Shown: piece by piece, positions 43,869 to 52,644 of the stretch
How positions within the stretch are numbered: position 1 is the stretch's first letter
How the letters are laid out: the number at the start of each line of letters is the position of its first letter
Assembly (NCBI RefSeq): GCF_037975445.1
Contig: NZ_CP150254.1
Location: forward strand, 5,144,001 to 5,208,000
Origin: Peribacillus sp. FSL P2-0133
GTDB taxonomy: Bacteria; Bacillota; Bacilli; Bacillales; DSM-1321
DNA: 64,000 nt
Reading direction: 5' to 3'
Program-made: the position numbers and the translations under genes
Notes under the pieces: model-generated
The model's input: only the letters and a program-made list of their open reading frames with translations
Databases searched by the model: none
What the model was told of the DNA's origin: nothing

Positions 43869-45005
43869 ATGCCTAAACAACGTATAAAGGTCATGACCGT
43901 ATTTGGTACAAGACCAGAGGCTATCAAAATGGCACCAGTCGTTTTGGAACTGAAAAAGCATCAAGAAGAAATAGAAACCATCGTGGTGGTCACCGCCCAG
44001 CATAGGGAAATGCTCGACCAAGTCTTGCAATGTTTTCAAATAAAGCCAGATCACGATTTGGATATGATGAAGGATAGACAAACATTAGAAGAGATTACAA
44101 CTCGCGGGCTTGAAAAATTGAGTTCGCTCATGAAAGATATAAAACCGGATATCGTCCTCGTTCATGGGGATACAACGACAACTTTCATCGCAAGCCTGGC
44201 CGCCTTCTATAATAAGATACAGATTGGTCACGTTGAAGCTGGTCTCCGTACTTGGAATAAGCAATCACCGTTCCCTGAAGAAATGAATCGACAGTTGACC
44301 GGAGTCTTGGCTGACTTGCACTTTGCGCCTACCAAGAGGGCTGCTGAAAATCTCCTAGCGGAAAACAAAAACAATGATTATATCCATATTACCGGAAACA
44401 CTGTCATCGATGCCTTGAAAACAACGATACAAAAAGACTACATGCATCCGATTCTCTCCGGGTTGAATGGTGATAAAATGCTATTAATGACCGTACACCG
44501 CCGTGAAAATATCGGAAAACCAATGGAAGGAATATTCCGTTCCGTGAAACGGCTTCTTGATGAACACGGGGATATCCAAGTTGTTTTCCCCATTCATAAA
44601 AACCCAGTCGTTCGCGAAATCGCTCATGAGGTTTTCAACGATAATGATAGGCTGCATATAATAGAACCTTTAGAGGTGATTGATTTCCATAATTTTGCGG
44701 CGCGATCACATCTTATCCTGACAGATTCCGGAGGTGTGCAGGAAGAAGCCCCATCACTAGGCGTTCCCGTTCTCGTGCTGCGCGATACGACAGAACGTCC
44801 GGAAGGAATCGACGCTGGCACTCTCTTATTGGCAGGGATTGAAGAAGAACGAATTTATCAATTGACCAATAACCTGCTTACAAGCGAAGAGGCCTATAGA
44901 AAAATGGCGACAGCTTCCAACCCATATGGAGATGGATTCGCTTCACAGCGGATTGTCGAAATCCTGTTAAAGCATTGCGGAATGAAATCCCCCCTTCCTT
45001 TATGA
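43869..45005 (+). CDS. mnaA: UDP-N-acetylglucosamine 2-epimerase (non-hydrolysing)
   Basis: A 378-aa epimerase interconverting UDP-GlcNAc and UDP-ManNAc for wall polymers. Motifs are FGTRPEAIKMAP, VHGDTTT, GHVEAGLRT and DSGGVQEEAPSLG. ATG 43869 is 8 nt from GGAGG; the in-frame ATG 43863 is only 2 nt from it. TATAAT at 43831-43836 is the probable -10. It is divergent from the glycosyltransferase operon. Confidence 0.95.
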   Translation: MPKQRIKVMTVFGTRPEAIKMAPVVLELKKHQEEIETIVVVTAQHREMLDQVLQCFQIKPDHDLDMMKDRQTLEEITTRGLEKLSSLMKDIKPDIVLVHGDTTTTFIASLAAFYNKIQIGHVEAGLRTWNKQSPFPEEMNRQLTGVLADLHFAPTKRAAENLLAENKNNDYIHITGNTVIDALKTTIQKDYMHPILSGLNGDKMLLMTVHRRENIGKPMEGIFRSVKRLLDEHGDIQVVFPIHKNPVVREIAHEVFNDNDRLHIIEPLEVIDFHNFAARSHLILTDSGGVQEEAPSLGVPVLVLRDTTERPEGIDAGTLLLAGIEEERIYQLTNNLLTSEEAYRKMATASNPYGDGFASQRIVEILLKHCGMKSPLPL

Positions 45006-45027
45006 AAAAGCACAAGAGAATAATGAG

Positions 45028-45060
45028 AAAAGCCTGTCACGTAAGCGGCAGGCTTTTTCT
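45028..45060 (+). terminator. mnaA terminator
   Basis: AAAGCCTG pairs with CAGGCTTT across a partly paired loop, followed by T5. Confidence 0.8.
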
Positions 45061-45178
45061 ATTCAGCCAGATTAAAACAATGAGTACAAAACTAATCCTA
45101 ATTTGAATTTGAAAATATTAGATACCTATGTGATAGTTTGGGTAGATCAATAACTTTAAATTGCTGGGAGGTGTTTAG

Positions 45179-45367
45179 ATGTTCGGGGAAGATCCCAAGT
45201 GTGTTAAATGTGGTAAAGAAATTAAGGGGGATGAAGTCGTTCTTGTGAAAATGCGTTATCCGAAGCGTAAAGGGATGACTGAAATAAAGGCATATTTAAA
45301 AAATGAAGGAAGCTTCATCTGCGAAGTTTGTTTTGATAAGGAGGATAAAATCTCCCTGCCGAATTGA
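45179..45367 (+). CDS. Small zinc-ribbon-like protein, 62 aa
   Basis: Two CxxC pairs, KCVKCGKE near residue 8 and FICEVCFDK near 48, predict a single zinc ribbon. The middle is basic (MRYPKRKGMTEIKAYLK). Homologues are sometimes mislabelled as Fe3+-hydroxamate transporter components; nothing here supports transport. GGGAGGTG lies 5 nt before ATG 45179. Confidence 0.75.
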   Translation: MFGEDPKCVKCGKEIKGDEVVLVKMRYPKRKGMTEIKAYLKNEGSFICEVCFDKEDKISLPN

Positions 45368-45396
45368 TAGTCATGACACGAAACAGGAGGATTAGT

Positions 45397-45483
45397 ATGA
45401 AAAATCAAGTTACCCCCCTAGCTAAGTATGGTAAGGTCAAGGATCAATTTGGTGTTCACTCGGACTTGAATTTCACAAAATGA
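45397..45483 (+). CDS. Predicted 28-aa peptide
   Basis: AGGAGG is 6 nt before ATG 45397, and the frame reads MKNQVTPLAKYGKVKDQ ... SDLNFTK. It starts 29 nt after the zinc-ribbon gene and is followed by a terminator, so it is probably its last cistron. There is no signal peptide or Cys. Unrecognised. Confidence 0.45.
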   Translation: MKNQVTPLAKYGKVKDQFGVHSDLNFTK

Positions 45484-45488
45484 ATGTA

Positions 45489-45530
45489 AAAATGGCCACA
45501 AATACGCTTAGTATCTCCGGCCATTTTTAA
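45489..45530. terminator. Terminator between the 28-aa ORF and the TSUP gene
   Basis: AAAAATGGCC and GGCCATTTTT flank a long loop. It is symmetric, so it may serve both convergent units. Confidence 0.75.
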
Positions 45531-45556
45531 TAGGAATCATTCGCGAAAACCATCCA

Positions 45557-46327
45557 TCATAACACATGAAAATAATTAAGGACATTTTTTCCAATCAATA
45601 AAATCGTGACGCAAATGAATAATATCCGCACATAGGAAGCACCTTTCTTAATTGCGAAGTTCGTTCCTACCAATGCTCCTGCGACCATTGCCAGACCCAT
45701 CGGAATTCCATAGGCAAAATTGACGGTCCCCATAGATAAGAAAATGATAAGTGCGGCAATATTGCTCCCGAAATTCAATATTCTTGCATTCCCGGCAGCC
45801 TGGACAAAATCAAACCCGATAATCAAAAATGAAAATAATAAAAAGGAACCTGTGCCTGGTCCAAGAAAACCATCATAAAAGCCAATCGCAAATATTATGA
45901 CTATCAAAAGAATCATTTTCTTCCTTTTCAGCCCTTTATACTTTGCATCTTTACCCCAATCCTTTTTTACCAACGTATAAATCGCGACAATGACCAGCAA
46001 AATCAAAATGAGGGGCTTCAGTATCTCTGCGGAAACGAAATGTACAACGTATGCTCCTAACACCGCTCCAATCACAGTAATCGGAAACAGCTTGATGACG
46101 AATTTGAAATCCACTTTTCCAGCCCGAATGAATGAAATCGTACTCGTTAAAGATCCCATTGTACCCGCCAGCTTGTTAGTGGCAAGTGCCGCTGAAGGCG
46201 AAATCCCCGTGAACAATAAAGCCGGAATGGAAATTAATCCGCCCCCGCCCACAACGGAATCGATGAATGCGGCAATAAAACCCGCAAGTACTAAAAATAG
46301 CAAAGTATAGAGATTGATATCCTCCAT
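45557..46327 (-). CDS. TSUP (TauE/SafE) family membrane transporter
   Basis: A 256-aa integral membrane protein with about eight hydrophobic segments in two repeats. The signatures IDSVVGGGGLISIPAL near residue 23 and GFYDGFLGPGTGSFLL near 145 are typical of TSUP sulfite/organosulfonate exporters. Substrate unknown. ATG 46327 follows AAGGGG. Confidence 0.9.
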   Translation of the reverse strand: MEDINLYTLLFLVLAGFIAAFIDSVVGGGGLISIPALLFTGISPSAALATNKLAGTMGSLTSTISFIRAGKVDFKFVIKLFPITVIGAVLGAYVVHFVSAEILKPLILILLVIVAIYTLVKKDWGKDAKYKGLKRKKMILLIVIIFAIGFYDGFLGPGTGSFLLFSFLIIGFDFVQAAGNARILNFGSNIAALIIFLSMGTVNFAYGIPMGLAMVAGALVGTNFAIKKGASYVRILFICVTILLIGKNVLNYFHVL

Positions 46328-46368
46328 GTGTACCCCTTCTTTCAAAAGCACTATCTATAATGCCTTAC

Positions 46369-46833
46369 TCATTTTTCATCCAGATAATCGTATAACCTTT
46401 CCTCTGAAATGACCGTGAATCCATGCCGCCTAAGCAAAGCCGCGGTCACTCCATTCCCGACCTTCTTCTCCCCCTTGAATTCCCCATTATAAATCGTGGC
46501 ACTTCCACAGGATGGACTATTTTCTTTCAAAACGACTAGCGTCGCCCCTACCTCCTGGGCTTTCAATAATGTAAGATTCGCTCCCTTTATGTACAGATCC
46601 GTTACATCCCTGCCCGACTTTTCGATGATCTTCGCTTTTCCATCAAGGACATCCCCACCTTCACCGCCAACTATCTCCGCAGGATCCCTCGGTGTCGAAA
46701 AACCGCCAAGCAACTCTGGACAAACCGCTATCGCCTTTTTCTCCTTCACTAATTCCATAATTCTATCATCCAAGCTGTGTGTACCATTGTATCTTACCTC
46801 AAGGCCCGCTAAACAAGAACTCACTAAAATCAT
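46369..46833 (-). CDS. DUF523 protein, thiouracil desulfurase TudS-like
   Basis: A 154-aa DUF523 protein. Three conserved cysteines are in VSSCLAG, AVCPELLGG and NSPSCGS, matching the cysteines that hold a 4Fe-4S cluster in TudS, which removes sulfur from 2-thiouracil. Activity here is inferred from family. ATG 46833 lies after GGGTGA; an in-frame start at 46851 is possible. It is 42 nt upstream of the TSUP gene on the same strand, so the two may form an operon with a sulfur theme. Confidence 0.82.
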   Translation of the reverse strand: MILVSSCLAGLEVRYNGTHSLDDRIMELVKEKKAIAVCPELLGGFSTPRDPAEIVGGEGGDVLDGKAKIIEKSGRDVTDLYIKGANLTLLKAQEVGATLVVLKENSPSCGSATIYNGEFKGEKKVGNGVTAALLRRHGFTVISEERLYDYLDEK

Positions 46834-46917
46834 CAAATCACCCAACCTCATGCGCTTTACACCATTTTACCATTCTTTTAATGACAATCATTTCGAAGAT
46901 TGAATCCACAAGGGATT

Positions 46918-47052
46918 TTGCGCTGATAAGATGTCGGTTGGAATATTGGCGTGTAAGTCGAATTATGGGAGTTTACGGCCGATTTCGTTGGGCAAATGTC
47001 GGATTATTGGAGCGTTGGTGCTATTATTGGCGCACAGGTCGAATTATGCAAC
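46918..47052 (+). repeat. Array D: six degenerate ~20 bp units with GTCGAATTATTGG
   Basis: Units such as GTAAGTCGAATTATGG, AAATGTCGGATTATTGG and CAGGTCGAATTATG follow each other at 19-23 nt between DUF523 and ytmB. The GTCGATTA core and GGCG boundary recall half-units of array E. No ORF has an SD here. Confidence 0.7.
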
Positions 47053-47056
47053 ACAA

Positions 47057-47099
47057 TCAAAAAAAGCGCTTGCTGCGAGACGATTCCCGGCAAGCGCTT
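47057..47099 (-). terminator. ytmB terminator
   Basis: On the minus strand AAGCGCTTGC pairs with GCAAGCGCTT (10 bp), followed by T7. Confidence 0.9.
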
Positions 47100-47105
47100 G
47101 TCTAT

Positions 47106-47348
47106 TTAGTTAGTTGAGTTCAGTGATAGTAGTTGGTACGTAATGATGGTCTTTTCACTTGTCCATTCAATTTTTTGGATAACGGCTGTTCCGCTTGAGT
47201 CAGATTGAATCGTCTTGCGGACATCGATTGGAATATCGATAGGGTATAACCTGTAACCATCTTTCGACAGCCGAAAAATGTTTTCTTCTTCACGGGTTTC
47301 GTTCCCTTTTGTAACGATCATGGTATTTAGCTCCATAGGCATGCCCAT
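47106..47348 (-). CDS. ytmB: YtmB family protein (DUF2584)
   Basis: An 80-aa protein starting MGMPMELNTMIVTKG, matching B. subtilis YtmB. Predicted mainly beta; function unknown. AGGAGG is 8 nt before ATG 47348. It is beside ytmA as in B. subtilis. Confidence 0.85.
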   Translation of the reverse strand: MGMPMELNTMIVTKGNETREEENIFRLSKDGYRLYPIDIPIDVRKTIQSDSSGTAVIQKIEWTSEKTIITYQLLSLNSTN

Positions 47349-47386
47349 GTGTATCTCCTCCTCTTGCCAATATATACTTCATTCTA

Positions 47387-48178
47387 TCATTTTTCGGTTT
47401 TACTTTTCATCCAAGATGTTAAATCTTCGACTACTTTTCTGTTCACGGCGGGTGGGAAGTAATGCGTGAATTGAGGGAAATACCAGCTCTCGACCTCTTT
47501 GTCGTGCATTTTCAACCTTTTTTCCAAACGGTACGCGTGTTCAATGGCGACATTGTCATCTTTTTCACCATGAATGATCAGAACGGGTACATTCAAATCT
47601 TCAATTGCAAACAATGGCGTACGGTATTCATACTGCTCGGGGCATTTTTTAGGTGTTCCGCCAATGACCCGCTTCATCATCCGACGCATATCGACACGTT
47701 CGACATATGTTAAAAACATATCCGACACACCTCCCCATGTGACGATCGACGCTGCATTCCTGCAGTATATCCCAGTCCAAAGCGCCATGATGCCGCCACG
47801 GGAAAATCCGAGGATATGAATGTGATCCTTGTTCACCCGGGGGTGCTGTTCAAGAAGATTGAATCCTGATATCGCATCGAATCTATCTTCGCCTCCAAAA
47901 TCCTCATCTCCCTCCCCTCCTTGATTACCACGGTAAAAAGGAGCAAAAACGATGAAGCCTTCTACAGCATACTGCACGATCCTTGCAGGCCTCACCTTGC
48001 CGACATTTTTTATCCCGCCGCGTAAATATAAGAAAGCGTCATGTATTTCGCCATCAACCGGTTCAGCTAGAAGCCCCTTTACCTTCAGGCCTTGTGATAT
48101 GTATGTGACTGAATAAAGATGGATTCGTGGATGCGGTGATGGAAACCGCCGTTTTGAAATAATCGTTCCGTTCTCCAA
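47387..48178 (-). CDS. ytmA: Alpha/beta hydrolase (prolyl oligopeptidase-like) YtmA
   Basis: A 263-aa hydrolase. The nucleophile motif is GFSRGG, the acid is near EKDDNV and the His is in QFTHYFPP. The family contains esterases and peptidases; substrate unknown. I choose TTG 48178 because AAAGGAGAG lies just upstream. Longer in-frame starts reach 48268 and would run into the divergent ytlA promoter. It shares its operon with ytmB. Confidence 0.83.
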   Translation of the reverse strand: MENGTIISKRRFPSPHPRIHLYSVTYISQGLKVKGLLAEPVDGEIHDAFLYLRGGIKNVGKVRPARIVQYAVEGFIVFAPFYRGNQGGEGDEDFGGEDRFDAISGFNLLEQHPRVNKDHIHILGFSRGGIMALWTGIYCRNAASIVTWGGVSDMFLTYVERVDMRRMMKRVIGGTPKKCPEQYEYRTPLFAIEDLNVPVLIIHGEKDDNVAIEHAYRLEKRLKMHDKEVESWYFPQFTHYFPPAVNRKVVEDLTSWMKSKTEK

Positions 48179-48313
48179 TTTCCACTCTCCTTTCTCTTTA
48201 TTCTTATTGTAAAACATCCGCTTGTTTTTATCCCCTGAGAGGCATTCACATTTTTTTCTTCCGTTCATACGATAATGTAGGCAAAATACCTATATATCAA
48301 GGAGGAAGGACTT

Positions 48314-49321
48314 TTGAAAAAATGGTGTAAAGCAGGTGTCGTGTTTTTACTTCTGTGCATGCTGGTGATCCCGCTTGGAGCATGCAGCAACAAGGAAAAG
48401 GAACAGGAAACAACGAAGGTCAGGGTTGCCGAAGTAACCCGCTCCCTTTTCTATACACCGCAATATGTAGCGATTGAAAAGGGATTTTTTAAAGATGAGG
48501 GTCTAAGCATTGATTTGAAAACGACGGCAGGCGGCGACAAGACGATGACCGCACTTCTGACCGATGGTGCGGATATTGCTCTCGTCGGCTCTGAAACATC
48601 GATTTACGTTCAGGCACAAGATTCGAAAGAACCTGTCATCAACTTCGCTCAATTAACACAGACGGATGGAACGTTTCTTGTTTCACGTGAAAAAATTGAC
48701 AACTTCAATTGGGATATGCTGAAAAACTCTACATTCCTAGGTCAGCGAAAAGGCGGAATGCCACAAATGGCCGGCGAGTTCGTATTGAAAAAACATAACA
48801 TAGACCCGAAAAAAGATTTGAACCTCATCCAGAATATTGATTTTGCGAATGTCGCAACTGCCTTCGCTTCCGGAACCGGCGATTTCGTTCAACTGTTCGA
48901 ACCAACGGCCAGTGTTTTTGAAAAAGAAGGAAAAGGCTATATCGTCGCTTCTTTCGGCACTGAGTCCGGGCATCTTCCCTATACAGTTTATATGGCTAAG
49001 GAAAGCTATTTGAAAGAAGACAAAGAGACTGTCGAAAAATTCACGAGGGCATTGAAGAAAGCACAGGATTGGGTTCAAGAAAATGATGCTGCCGAAATTG
49101 CCGAAGTTATTCAGCCGTATTTTGAAGATACCAATATCGAGACGATGGAAACAGTTATCAACCGCTACAAAGAACAAGGATCCTTTGCCACAGACCCCAT
49201 TCTTGATGAAGAAGAATGGAACAATCTGCAAAACATCATGGATGAAGCAGGCGAGCTACCTTCACGTATAAGCCATGATGAGCTGGTCAATACCGATTTT
49301 GCTGAAGAAGTCACAAAATAG
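48314..49321 (+). CDS. ytlA: ABC transporter substrate-binding lipoprotein YtlA (SsuA/NMT1-like)
   Basis: A 335-aa lipoprotein with lipobox LGAC (Cys24). It belongs to the SsuA/ThiY (NMT1) class, with FYTPQYVAIEKGFFKDEGL at the start of the mature protein. These bind sulfonates or pyrimidine-type compounds; the ligand here is unknown. The start is TTG 48314 after GGAGGAAGG. First gene of ytlACD. Confidence 0.9.
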   Translation: MKKWCKAGVVFLLLCMLVIPLGACSNKEKEQETTKVRVAEVTRSLFYTPQYVAIEKGFFKDEGLSIDLKTTAGGDKTMTALLTDGADIALVGSETSIYVQAQDSKEPVINFAQLTQTDGTFLVSREKIDNFNWDMLKNSTFLGQRKGGMPQMAGEFVLKKHNIDPKKDLNLIQNIDFANVATAFASGTGDFVQLFEPTASVFEKEGKGYIVASFGTESGHLPYTVYMAKESYLKEDKETVEKFTRALKKAQDWVQENDAAEIAEVIQPYFEDTNIETMETVINRYKEQGSFATDPILDEEEWNNLQNIMDEAGELPSRISHDELVNTDFAEEVTK

Positions 49322-49348
49322 CATAGCTAAAGGTAAGGAGGATGTCCG

Positions 49349-50119
49349 ATGAGCTTTTTAAAAATCCAAGACATTCACCATACTTATTTTTCAAATCAGA
49401 CGGCAGCGACCGCACTAGCGGACATTTCCCTCGACATTGAAAAAGGTGAATTCGTCTCTTTTCTAGGTCCGAGCGGCTGCGGAAAAACCACCCTGCTTTC
49501 CATCATCGCCGGGCTATTTCCGCCCACTGCAGGAAAGATCCTGCTCGAAAACAAACCGCTGAAAGCCAACAGTGACCTTTCAATCGGCTATATGCTGCAG
49601 CAGGATTATCTATTTCCATGGAAGACGATAGAAGAAAATATATTATTAGGATTGAAACTGATTAAAAAAGATGAAGGCCTTGAAAGAATAAAAACGCTGA
49701 AACTTTTAAGTGACGTTGGATTGGGAGGCACCGGAAAATCATATCCGCGCGAACTCTCGGGAGGAATGAGGCAAAGGGCAGCACTGGCACGGACACTGGC
49801 GGTCGACCCAAAAATCCTTTTGCTTGATGAACCATTTTCGGCTCTTGATTACCAAACGAAGCTGAAGCTGGAAGACCTTGTTTTTGAAACCCTGAAATCC
49901 TTCGGAAAGACAGCCGTGCTCGTCACCCATGATATCGGTGAAGCCATTGCAATGAGCGACCGCATCTATCTGTTTTCCGCGAACCCGGGAAGCGTGCACA
50001 AAATCTTCAAAGTGCCCGATGAACTGTGTGAACTCACGCCTTTCCATGCACGAAACCATCCACAGTATCCGATGCTATTCCAAACAATCTGGAAGGAGCT
50101 TGAGAGCCTTGAATATTGA
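49349..50119 (+). CDS. ytlC: ABC transporter ATPase YtlC
   Basis: A 256-aa SsuB/TauB-type ATPase. Walker [10 protein letters not shown], signature LSGGMRQR, Walker [14 protein letters not shown]-loop VTHD. AAGGAGG lies 11 nt before ATG 49349. It starts 27 nt after ytlA and overlaps ytlD by 11 nt. Confidence 0.95.
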   Translation: MSFLKIQDIHHTYFSNQTAATALADISLDIEKGEFVSFLGPSGCGKTTLLSIIAGLFPPTAGKILLENKPLKANSDLSIGYMLQQDYLFPWKTIEENILLGLKLIKKDEGLERIKTLKLLSDVGLGGTGKSYPRELSGGMRQRAALARTLAVDPKILLLDEPFSALDYQTKLKLEDLVFETLKSFGKTAVLVTHDIGEAIAMSDRIYLFSANPGSVHKIFKVPDELCELTPFHARNHPQYPMLFQTIWKELESLEY

Positions 50120-50900
50120 ACAGCTTCATAACCAATATAAAACCTCATTAAAAAAAGAAAACAGGCTCATCCGCTTTTATCAGATCCTGATTTTCATCGT
50201 TTTTTTCAGCAGTTGGGAAATTTTATCCCGAACGGAAGTGATAGATCCGCTCATCTTCAGCTCCCCAACTAAAGTATGGCATCTTTTCATACAGAAACTA
50301 GGTGATGGAACACTGCTATCTCATTCCGGAGTGACGCTATTCGAGACCGTTCTCGGCTTTATCATAGGGACACTGCTTGGAACGATCCTGGCATCCCTGC
50401 TTTGGTGGTCGCCAAGATTATCCAAAACACTTGACCCCTATCTCGTCATTTTAAATGCCATGCCGAAAGTGGCACTCGGCCCCATCATCATTGTAGCATT
50501 CGGTCCTGGCTTTCCATCCATCATCTCGATGGGGGCGATCATCTCCATCATCATCACCACCATCGTCGTCTACACCGCATTTCGCGAAGTCGACCCGAAC
50601 TACCTGAAGGTACTCCAAACTTTTGGCGCCACAAGAACACAAGCTTTTCGAGAAGCCATATTACCCGCCTCCTTCCCAACGATCATCTCGACATTGAAAG
50701 TGAATGTCGGCCTCTCCTGGGTCGGCGTCATCGTAGGGGAATTCCTTGTTTCGGCCAAAGGACTCGGCTACCTCATCATTTATGGCTTTCAAGTCTTCAA
50801 CTTTACCCTTGTAATGCTTGCCTTAATGATCATTGCCGTCTTTGCCACAATCATGTATCAACTAGTAGAACTGCTCGAGCGAAAATTAATCAAAGACTAA
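50109..50900 (+). CDS. ytlD: ABC transporter permease YtlD
   Basis: A 263-aa SsuC-type permease with six hydrophobic segments and the EAA loop [21 protein letters not shown]. The likely start is TTG 50109, with AAGGAG about 10 nt upstream. The frame is open further up within ytlC but has no SD. It completes the YtlACD importer. Confidence 0.92.
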   Translation: MNIEQLHNQYKTSLKKENRLIRFYQILIFIVFFSSWEILSRTEVIDPLIFSSPTKVWHLFIQKLGDGTLLSHSGVTLFETVLGFIIGTLLGTILASLLWWSPRLSKTLDPYLVILNAMPKVALGPIIIVAFGPGFPSIISMGAIISIIITTIVVYTAFREVDPNYLKVLQTFGATRTQAFREAILPASFPTIISTLKVNVGLSWVGVIVGEFLVSAKGLGYLIIYGFQVFNFTLVMLALMIIAVFATIMYQLVELLERKLIKD

Positions 50901-50902
50901 CC

Positions 50903-50930
50903 AAACTGCCGATAACCCTCGGCAGTTTTT
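50903..50930 (+). terminator. ytlACD terminator
   Basis: AAACTGCCGA and TCGGCAGTTT form a 10-bp stem with a 6-nt loop and T run. Confidence 0.9.
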
Positions 50931-50965
50931 CATTCATGCTGAGATAAAACATGAATTTAGTTGAG

Positions 50966-51121
50966 TTTCAGCGATTTATTCGTGAGTTTTGGCGATTTAC
51001 TCGTGAGTTTCGGTCATTTACTCGTGAGTTTTGGCTATTTACTCGTGAATTGGGCTGTTACTCATGAGTTTCAGCGATTTACTCGTGAGTTTCGAACATT
51101 TACTCGTGAGTTCCGGCAGAT
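50966..51121 (+). repeat. Array C: seven to eight units of the ACTCGTGAGT family
   Basis: The unit is ATTTACTCGTGAGTTT plus five variable bases, at 21-nt spacing. Variants are TTATTCGTGAG, TTACTCATGAG and TTTACTCGTGAATT. The array ends exactly at the ytkD stop codon and lies between convergent ytlD and ytkD. It takes the place where a ytkD terminator would be expected. Confidence 0.95.
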
Positions 51122-51592
51122 TCACTCGTTTCTCAGCAAAATGGCATCATCCAGTCTTGATAAGCTCAACGGTACAATTTCGTCTTTCATGATGAAGCTA
51201 AACTCCTCACCGAGTACATCCGGCAATGCTTCCAAAAAGATCGGGCCCTCCGTTTCCAGGTAATTCTGTTTCTTCTCTACTTCACGCAATACAGCGTAGT
51301 ATATTGATTTAACGAATGGCTTCACTGGATCATGTACTTTATATTGTCCTAAAAATTGCAGCTGGCCCACCAAGCCTCCTGTTTCTTCATACACTTCCCT
51401 TATGGCCGTTTCTTCAATCGATTCCCCTGCTTCCCGCTTTCCTCCGGGGAACTCCAACCCCCGCTCTTTGTGTTTGGTCAATACCCACCTGCCCTTATAT
51501 CTGCTTAGCACAAAAACATGCCAAGATTCTCCAAAGACAGGATCCTCGGAGTATTCCACCTTATATCCGTTCTTATCAAAAAAACGTTTCAT
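51122..51592 (-). CDS. ytkD: Nudix hydrolase YtkD
   Basis: A 156-aa Nudix enzyme with the box GGKREAGESIEETAIREVYE-ETGG near residues 62-85. B. subtilis YtkD hydrolyses 8-oxo-dGTP and other (d)NTPs. ATG 51592 follows GAAGGGG. Its stop codon abuts array C. Confidence 0.9.
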   Translation of the reverse strand: MKRFFDKNGYKVEYSEDPVFGESWHVFVLSRYKGRWVLTKHKERGLEFPGGKREAGESIEETAIREVYEETGGLVGQLQFLGQYKVHDPVKPFVKSIYYAVLREVEKKQNYLETEGPIFLEALPDVLGEEFSFIMKDEIVPLSLSRLDDAILLRNE

Positions 51593-51687
51593 TTTTCCCC
51601 TTCTCTCCATATAAGAAATAATGCTATGTCCCTTCTATCATTATATGGGTAAAAAAAACCAGTATCCAGCCAGAATCTGCATCACAT

Positions 51688-51728
51688 CAAAAAAACGATG
51701 GACCCTCAATATTCGAGGCCATCGTCTG
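51688..51728 (-). terminator. Terminator overlapping the end of the 51706 gene
   Basis: On the minus strand ACGATGGCCTC pairs with GAGGGTCCATCGT, followed by T7. The stem begins inside the coding sequence. Confidence 0.8.
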
Positions 51729-52056
51729 TTGGTTTTGCCTGTAAAATCCCCATGCTTTCTATATGCCGTCTTCCTTCATCAGTACCTAGAGCATAAATCA
51801 TTTCGTAAATTTTTTGGAGCGTGATATCCTGTTTATCATTTTCACGGTCAAAATGGTATTGAAGGTATGGGACATGTGCCCGGTAAAAATTTTCATCCCC
51901 TACTGAATAATTATAATCAAATAATTCACGTAACTTGATGATTTCATTATCGGTCGCCTCGATTTCGAAATTCCATGGAGAACTTTCCCTATCTTGTGTT
52001 ATCTGCCCATTCGGAAGCCAAATGTAATATTTTTTCCTGTTTTCAGACACATCCAT
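51706..52056 (-). CDS. Hypothetical cytosolic protein, 116 aa
   Basis: It begins MDVSENRKKYYIWLPNGQIT and is rich in aromatic and acidic residues. No signal, membrane segment or known motif. The start is uncertain: AAGGGTGG is only 1-3 nt from ATG 52056, and GTG two codons later is better spaced. Not recognised. Confidence 0.6.
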   Translation of the reverse strand: MDVSENRKKYYIWLPNGQITQDRESSPWNFEIEATDNEIIKLRELFDYNYSVGDENFYRAHVPYLQYHFDRENDKQDITLQKIYEMIYALGTDEGRRHIESMGILQAKPTDDGLEY

Positions 52057-52291
52057 CCACCCTTTCCATATATACTACGCTTATTTTTCACGTATTTCCC
52101 GACTTCATACAATGGAAAATTTTGTTTACAGAAGAACAAAGATATTAAATAATAGATTAAAGTATCTTTCAAAGGGTAAAACATATAATAAGCCCAAGCA
52201 TCCCTTAAGATTTTTATATGCACCCAGAGGTTTTTTTGATAACCTACATATAAAGAGATAACGGATTTCTAATAAATGTGAGGTGAGAGTT

Positions 52292-52549
52292 TTGAAGTTA
52301 ATTGAAGAATTATACAATATGTACCGTGATAAGCTGACTGGTGATGAAGAAGATATTGATATGCTTACTTTTGCGGTTCTGGAACAACTTGACCGCAAGG
52401 AAATTTTCGAATTGCTTCAAGAGATGGATGATCAAGAACTGACCAATTTAATGGGCCTTTACATTATTGAAACGTTAAAAGGGAAGTTCGCTCAAAATAG
52501 TTTGAACGACACGAAACCTACACATTTTCCGCCAAGGAATATTCATTAA
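52292..52549 (+). CDS. DUF6154-like small protein
   Basis: An 85-aa acidic helical protein beginning MKLIEELYNMYRDKLTGDEE. The start is TTG 52292 with GAGGTGA 6-7 nt upstream; GTG 52283 lies inside that SD. Family name is from memory and function unknown. Confidence 0.65.
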   Translation: MKLIEELYNMYRDKLTGDEEDIDMLTFAVLEQLDRKEIFELLQEMDDQELTNLMGLYIIETLKGKFAQNSLNDTKPTHFPPRNIH

Positions 52550-52562
52550 TACATACCTTGTC

Positions 52563-52595
52563 AGGTGTCCCTCTTTTGATGGATGCCTTTTTTAT
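52563..52595 (+). terminator. Terminator after the 52292 gene
   Basis: AGGTGTCC pairs with GGATGCCT through two G-U pairs, followed by T6. Confidence 0.7.
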
Positions 52596-52607
52596 TGTTT
52601 TAACCAG

Positions 52608-52636
52608 AAAAAAAGCCCTACCGAAGCAGAGCTTTT
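52608..52636 (-). terminator. dps terminator
   Basis: On the minus strand AAGCTCT and AGGGCTT form a short stem followed by T7. Confidence 0.75.
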
Positions 52637-52644
52637 CCTATATC

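Noticed and set aside
50019..50108. N-terminal extension of ytlD into ytlC
   Set aside because: Open frame without SD; the TTG at 50109 has a proper SD and overlaps the ytlC stop as expected for coupled genes.
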